DNA of 35,217 nucleotides from JADGGV01 sp035715725. GTDB lineage: Bacteria > Gemmatimonadota > Gemmatimonadetes > Longimicrobiales > RSA9. The stretch spans positions 1 to 35,217 of the forward strand of contig DASTKT010000239.1 in NCBI GenBank assembly GCA_035715725.1, given 5' to 3'. Within the stretch, counting starts at the first letter, position 1. The number at the start of each line of letters is the position of its first letter. Shown piece by piece: positions 31,925 through 35,217 of this stretch. The notes beneath the pieces were generated by a model. That model did not search any database. It was not told where the DNA came from and saw nothing but the letters and a program-made list of their open reading frames with translations. Both the position numbers and the translations under genes were made by a program.

Positions 31925-32872
31925 ATGGCCGGCCCCCGCCGCCAGGGTCGCCGGGCGCTCTACGGCGCGCTGATCATGCTCGTCCTCCTCGCCCTCGCGC
32001 TCGGCATCTTCTTCCTCGACAACGTCCGGCGGTGGCTGCGGCCGAGCTACAACCTGACCGCCGTCTTCGCGACGGCGCCCGGGCTGCGCGAGGGCGACGA
32101 CGTGTGGGTGGCCGGCGTCGCGGCGGGCAAGATCACGCGCATCGAGCTGCTCCCCCCACGCGACACCACCGCCCGTGTCGCCATCTCGCTCCATCTGGAG
32201 CGGCGGATCCAATCGCAGGTCCGGCGCGACAGCAAGGCCCGCCTCACGACCGTGCACACCCTCGGCGCGAAGGTGCTCGAGATCCTCCCCGGCTCGCCTC
32301 GCGCCCGCGTGCTCCACGAAGGCGACACGGTGTACGCCCGCCCGCCGCTCTCGCAGGCCGAGGTCGCCGACCGCGCCCGGGTGCTGCTCACCCGCATGGA
32401 CTCGCTCGGCGCCTCGATCAGCGTGCTGAGCGGACGCGCCAGCGCCCGGCTGGCACAGTATGCCCGCCTCGGCGCCCAGGCATCCGCCGCGCAGGCCGAG
32501 CTCGCCTCGCTCACCAACACCTGGTCCGGTGGCGCCATGGCCGAGCTCCTCGGCACGACCGGAGCCGATGGCGCGTTCGGGCGGCTCGGCCGCTCCACCG
32601 GCGCCATCGCGGACGAGCTCGCAGCGGCGCAGGACCGCTTCGGGCGCTTCTCGCGCCAGCTCGGCCCCCCTCAGCAACGGCTCGGCACCGATGTCGCCGA
32701 GCTCCAGCGGCGCCTGCGGCACCTGCGGTCGCTGATCGAGCAGGGTGGGGGCGGCACGCTGCCGCGCTTCCGGTCCGACAGCGCGCTCATCCGCGCGATC
32801 CACGGGGTCCAGATCCAGCTCGATTCGTTGGTGGCGGAGACGAGGAAGAACCCGGCGAGATTCGTGTTCTAG
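31925..32872 (+). CDS. Second MlaD/MCE-domain protein
   Basis: 315 aa. N-terminal membrane anchor (ALIMLVLLALALGIFFL), MCE domain (YNLTAVFATAPGLREGDDVWVAGVAAGKITRIEL), long helical region rich in Ala and Arg (about 140-280), and a terminal KNPARFVF resembling the RNPKRY tail of the mlaD product. Paralogue of the 28018 gene without its own permease or ATPase nearby; it may share MlaFE or have a separate lipid route. A GGGAGGG lies 13 nt before the ATG. Confidence 0.85.
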   Translation: MAGPRRQGRRALYGALIMLVLLALALGIFFLDNVRRWLRPSYNLTAVFATAPGLREGDDVWVAGVAAGKITRIELLPPRDTTARVAISLHLERRIQSQVRRDSKARLTTVHTLGAKVLEILPGSPRARVLHEGDTVYARPPLSQAEVADRARVLLTRMDSLGASISVLSGRASARLAQYARLGAQASAAQAELASLTNTWSGGAMAELLGTTGADGAFGRLGRSTGAIADELAAAQDRFGRFSRQLGPPQQRLGTDVAELQRRLRHLRSLIEQGGGGTLPRFRSDSALIRAIHGVQIQLDSLVAETRKNPARFVF

Positions 32873-32873
32873 A

Positions 32874-32907
32874 CGGCTCCGCGCGCGGCGGGCGGCGCAC
32901 GGAGCCG
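32874..32907. terminator. Hairpin between convergent genes
   Basis: An 8-bp stem (32874-32881 with 32900-32907) and an 18-nt G+C-rich loop, immediately after the MCE gene stop. No T tract. Confidence 0.4.
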
Positions 32908-32983
32908 GTGCAGCGCAGCGTCGCAGGTGCGCGGGCGGCCGCTCCCGCCGCGCGCATCGATGAAGGGGAGGCGGCCAGCGCGG

Positions 32984-33331
32984 TTACGGCTCCGGCAGCC
33001 CGCCGTCGAACGAGAAGCTGACGATGTCCGCCTCCGAGCCGCCCGGCGGGATCGTCTCCACGATGATCCGCCGCACGATCCCACGTGGATCCGTGATCGC
33101 GATCTCGAAGTCGATCTGCTGATCCGCGGACACGACGTGCGTCCGCACGCGCGGCCCGGGCGCTCCTTCGCGGCTCGATGCCGGGTTCCGGAAGAGCGTC
33201 TTCGTCGACTGCCGGCCGCTCTCCAGGTTCCGGGTGACCTTCACGAGCCGAAGCCAGTCTGGCTGGTAGCTGAGGTCGTATTCGAAGCCGCGCTGGTCCG
33301 ATCCGTGACCATCCCGGTTGTGACGCGCCAT
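32984..33331 (-). CDS. Small conserved protein of unknown function
   Basis: 115 aa. MARHNRDGHGSDQRGFEY at the N-terminus, then YQPDWLRLVKVTRNLESGRQ and STKTLFRNPAS, a basic central part, and a beta-rich C-terminal half (DFEIAITDPRGIVRRIIVET). GGAGGT precedes the ATG and a TTGACA lies upstream. I associate this sequence with Gemmatimonadota, from memory. No domain of known function. Confidence 0.75.
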   Translation of the reverse strand: MARHNRDGHGSDQRGFEYDLSYQPDWLRLVKVTRNLESGRQSTKTLFRNPASSREGAPGPRVRTHVVSADQQIDFEIAITDPRGIVRRIIVETIPPGGSEADIVSFSFDGGLPEP

Positions 33332-33368
33332 GCCCACCTCCGCCGCAGTCGAGGAAATGTCGATCGGT

Positions 33369-33397
33369 AAACTTTTGCCCCTCCGCCGTGGTGTCAA
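33369..33397 (-). promoter_or_regulatory. Promoter of the 32984-33331 gene
   Basis: TTGACA (33397-33392) on the minus strand with AAGTTT (33374-33369) 17 bp later. The -35 is perfect, the -10 weak. Leader about 30 nt. Confidence 0.4.
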
Positions 33398-33669
33398 GCG
33401 TCCCTTTTCGGTGCGCCCGCTCGGGTCGGCGAGATGCCGGAACTCCAGTCGTCACCGCGCAGTTCGGCGATCGAACGCGCCGCGCGTCGCGCGCAAAACC
33501 GCACGGATTCGCACGACCGCGGCCCACGAATTCCCGTCGTTCCGAGTGCTGGCGCCGGGATTCCGGTGGGCGAGTATGAAACTTGCGCCTTCATTCCGTC
33601 CCATGGCGCGGGGGCGCCAGGGTCTCCGGGAGGCAATCGACGAAGCAGGACTCCGTCGCGGCGACGCTC

Positions 33670-33698
33670 TTGACCGGTCCGGCACCGCGTGATAGTCT
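33670..33698 (+). promoter_or_regulatory. Promoter of rho
   Basis: TTGACC (33670-33675), 17 bp, TAGTCT (33693-33698). Predicted start near 33705 gives a leader of about 160 nt. Confidence 0.55.
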
Positions 33699-33811
33699 TG
33701 GGGTATCCACCTCGAAATGGAACCTGCCACCGGAGGCGCAGACGCCTCGCCGACCGTTCCCGGCCCTTCGCACGGATTCCACAAGACGAATGGCGTTCAT
33801 ACCTACCGGAA

Positions 33812-33839
33812 CGGCGGAGCCTGCTCGCCGGTCGTTTTT
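33812..33839 (+). terminator. Attenuator-like hairpin in the rho leader
   Basis: CGGCGGAGC (33812-33820) pairs with GCTCGCCG (33823-33830) with one bulged G; GTCG then five T (33835-33839) follow. It lies 28 bp before the rho start codon, suited to control rho by premature termination. Confidence 0.5.
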
Positions 33840-33867
33840 CCTAACATAGGGTACGGAGTGGTGATAC

Positions 33868-35118
33868 GTGGACATCGCCGAACTGAAAAGCAAATCCGTT
33901 GCTGAATTGCACGAAATGGCAGAGGAGTTGAACATCTCCAACTACTCCGGCCTTCGAAAGCAGGACTTGATCTTCCGCATCGAGCAGAATCTCCTCGACA
34001 GCGACGTGGTGCTGCGGGGCGAGGGGGTTCTCGAGATCCTACCTGAGGGGTACGGCTTCCTGCGCTCGCAGGACTGGAACTACCTGTACGGCCCCGACGA
34101 CATCTACGTCTCGCCGTCGCAGATCAAGCGCTTCGATCTCCGGACGGGTGACACGGTGCTCGGGCAGGTGCGGCCGCCGAAGGAGGGGGAGCGCTACCTG
34201 GCGCTGCTGAAGGTGGAGCAGGTGAACGGGGACGACCCGGACCGGGCGAAGCACCGGATCGCCTTCGACAACCTGCGGCCGCGCTACCCGGAGAACCGGC
34301 TCCTGCTGGAGAACACGGCGGGGGACCTCTCGATGCGGCTGATGGACCTGATGTCGCCGCTCGGGAAGGGGCAGCGCGGGCTGATCGTCTCGCCGCCGAA
34401 GGCGGGTAAGACGATCCTGATGCAGAAGATCGCGAACTCGATCATCGAGAACCATCCCGAGGTGCACCTGATCGTGCTGCTCATCGACGAGCGGCCCGAG
34501 GAGGTGACGGACATGGAGGAGCACGTGGCCGCCGAGGTGATCTCCTCGACGTTCGACGAGCCCGCCGACCGTCACACGCAGGTGGCGGAGATGGTGATCG
34601 AGAAGGCGAAGCGGCTGGTCGAGCACGGCCGGGACGTCGTGATCCTGCTGGACTCGATCACGCGTCTGGCGCGCGCCTACAACGTGACCGTGCCGCACTC
34701 GGGGAAGATCCTCTCCGGCGGTGTGGACGCGAACGCGCTGCACAAGCCGAAGCGCTTCTTCGGCGCCGCCCGCAACATCGACGGCGGCGGGTCGCTCACG
34801 ATCATCGCAACGGCGCTGATCGAGACGGGCTCGCGCATGGACGAGGTGATCTTCGAGGAGTTCAAGGGGACGGGCAACATGGAGGTCGTCCTCGACCGGC
34901 ACATCGCGGACAAGCGGATCTTCCCGGCGATCGACATCAACCGGTCGGGCACGCGCAAGGAAGACCTGCTGCTGGACGAGACCGAGCTGAACCGGGTCTA
35001 CCTGCTGCGGAACTTCCTGGCGGACATGCCGCCGGCGGAGGCGCTGGAGTTCCTGCTGGACCGGATGCGCCGGACGAAGACGAACAAGGAGTTCCTCGAC
35101 AGCATGGCGCGCGGCTGA
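33868..35118 (+). CDS. rho: Transcription termination factor Rho
   Basis: 416 aa from a GTG with GGAG 9 nt upstream. Hexameric RNA-DNA helicase that ends transcription. N-terminal helical domain (ELKSKSVAELHEMAEELNI), RNA-binding CSD-like domain (EGYGFLR..YVSPSQIKRF), then the ATPase: PPKAGKT (P-loop), DERPEEVTDM, LLDSITRLARAYN (Walker B and Q-loop region), SGKILSGGVDANAL (R-loop) and GTGNMEV. No long basic insertion after the N-terminal domain, so the compact form. Confidence 0.98.
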   Translation: MDIAELKSKSVAELHEMAEELNISNYSGLRKQDLIFRIEQNLLDSDVVLRGEGVLEILPEGYGFLRSQDWNYLYGPDDIYVSPSQIKRFDLRTGDTVLGQVRPPKEGERYLALLKVEQVNGDDPDRAKHRIAFDNLRPRYPENRLLLENTAGDLSMRLMDLMSPLGKGQRGLIVSPPKAGKTILMQKIANSIIENHPEVHLIVLLIDERPEEVTDMEEHVAAEVISSTFDEPADRHTQVAEMVIEKAKRLVEHGRDVVILLDSITRLARAYNVTVPHSGKILSGGVDANALHKPKRFFGAARNIDGGGSLTIIATALIETGSRMDEVIFEEFKGTGNMEVVLDRHIADKRIFPAIDINRSGTRKEDLLLDETELNRVYLLRNFLADMPPAEALEFLLDRMRRTKTNKEFLDSMARG

Positions 35119-35138
35119 GCGGCCCGGCCGGCGAACGC

Positions 35139-35175
35139 GACCGGGGCGGAGAGACCTCTCTCCGCCCCGGTCTTT
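35139..35175 (+). terminator. Intrinsic terminator of rho
   Basis: A 16-bp perfect stem (35139-35154 with 35157-35172) followed by TTT. The loop is effectively 4 nt once the top pair opens. Confidence 0.75.
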
Positions 35176-35217
35176 CGTTGGGCCGGCGTTCGCTCAGCGC
35201 TCGCGGTGCCCGGGGAG

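Larger units (their letters stand above)
33332..33867. other. 536-bp divergent region with the rho promoter and leader
   Basis: No gene is convincing. It contains the minus-strand promoter for the 32984-33331 gene, the rho promoter at 33670-33698, a 6-bp hairpin at 33733-33748 and the attenuator-like hairpin at 33812-33839. A 62-codon frame starting at 33717 runs into rho out of frame and could be an upstream ORF; it has no ribosome site. Confidence 0.5.

Overview
The window is a very G+C-rich bacterial chromosome segment with dense coding and almost no intergenic slack. A lipid-asymmetry (Mla) system, a class A PBP, many lipoproteins and signal peptides indicate a Gram-negative, diderm envelope. 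MqnA indicates menaquinone made by the futalosine route. The overall gene flavour suggests Gemmatimonadota or a close relative: Rho without a large insertion, tandem PRC barrels, and a small protein at 32984-33331 that I associate with that phylum. This assignment is inference. I saw no rRNA or tRNA gene, CRISPR array, intact insertion sequence or prophage; this is housekeeping chromosome with some accessory operons.

Layout, left to right. 1-569 is non-coding: a tandem array of small hairpins, a long hairpin and several short inverted repeats. 570-1882 (minus) is a secreted pair, a beta-barrel-like protein and a zinc-metalloprotease lipoprotein. 2172-3505 (minus) is thioredoxin 2 with endonuclease IV. 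Pyrophosphatase, a small lipoprotein, a zinc-ribbon membrane protein, a Nudix hydrolase and metK follow; metK is preceded by a strong SAM-II-type riboswitch candidate. 7449-9913 holds a PRC-barrel protein, a PIG-L deacetylase, a small hypothetical and an ArsR-type regulator. 10008-13150 has fumarase, a second copy of the hairpin array in inverse orientation, and two divergent SDRs. 13151-16461 is a class A PBP and, convergent, thioredoxin reductase.

16622-19351 is the most unusual module: two paralogous proteins of unknown function flank a histidine-kinase-like ATPase whose apparent H-box histidines are replaced. 19442-21556 is a probable Fur-type-controlled iron-uptake operon: a lipoprotein related to the FTR1 ectodomain, then FTR1, whose reading frame is broken by an apparent -1 frameshift. 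21543-27911 (minus) is a long co-directional run: lysC-asd, a Nudix hydrolase, an AI-2E-family permease, a ferredoxin-NADP reductase-like flavoprotein, a Cys/His-rich unknown and a stand-alone response regulator. 28018-30529 (minus) is mlaE-mlaF-mlaD. Then come a small unknown, mqnA, a second MCE/MlaD protein, a small conserved unknown, and rho behind a roughly 160-nt leader with an attenuator-like hairpin.

Expression: many adjacent genes share 4-nt ATGA or GTGA overlaps. TTGNNN-17/18-TANNNT promoters recur, and in at least three cases the -10 box lies 8-9 nt before the start codon with no Shine-Dalgarno, which implies leaderless mRNAs. Strong inverted-repeat terminators separate convergent genes.
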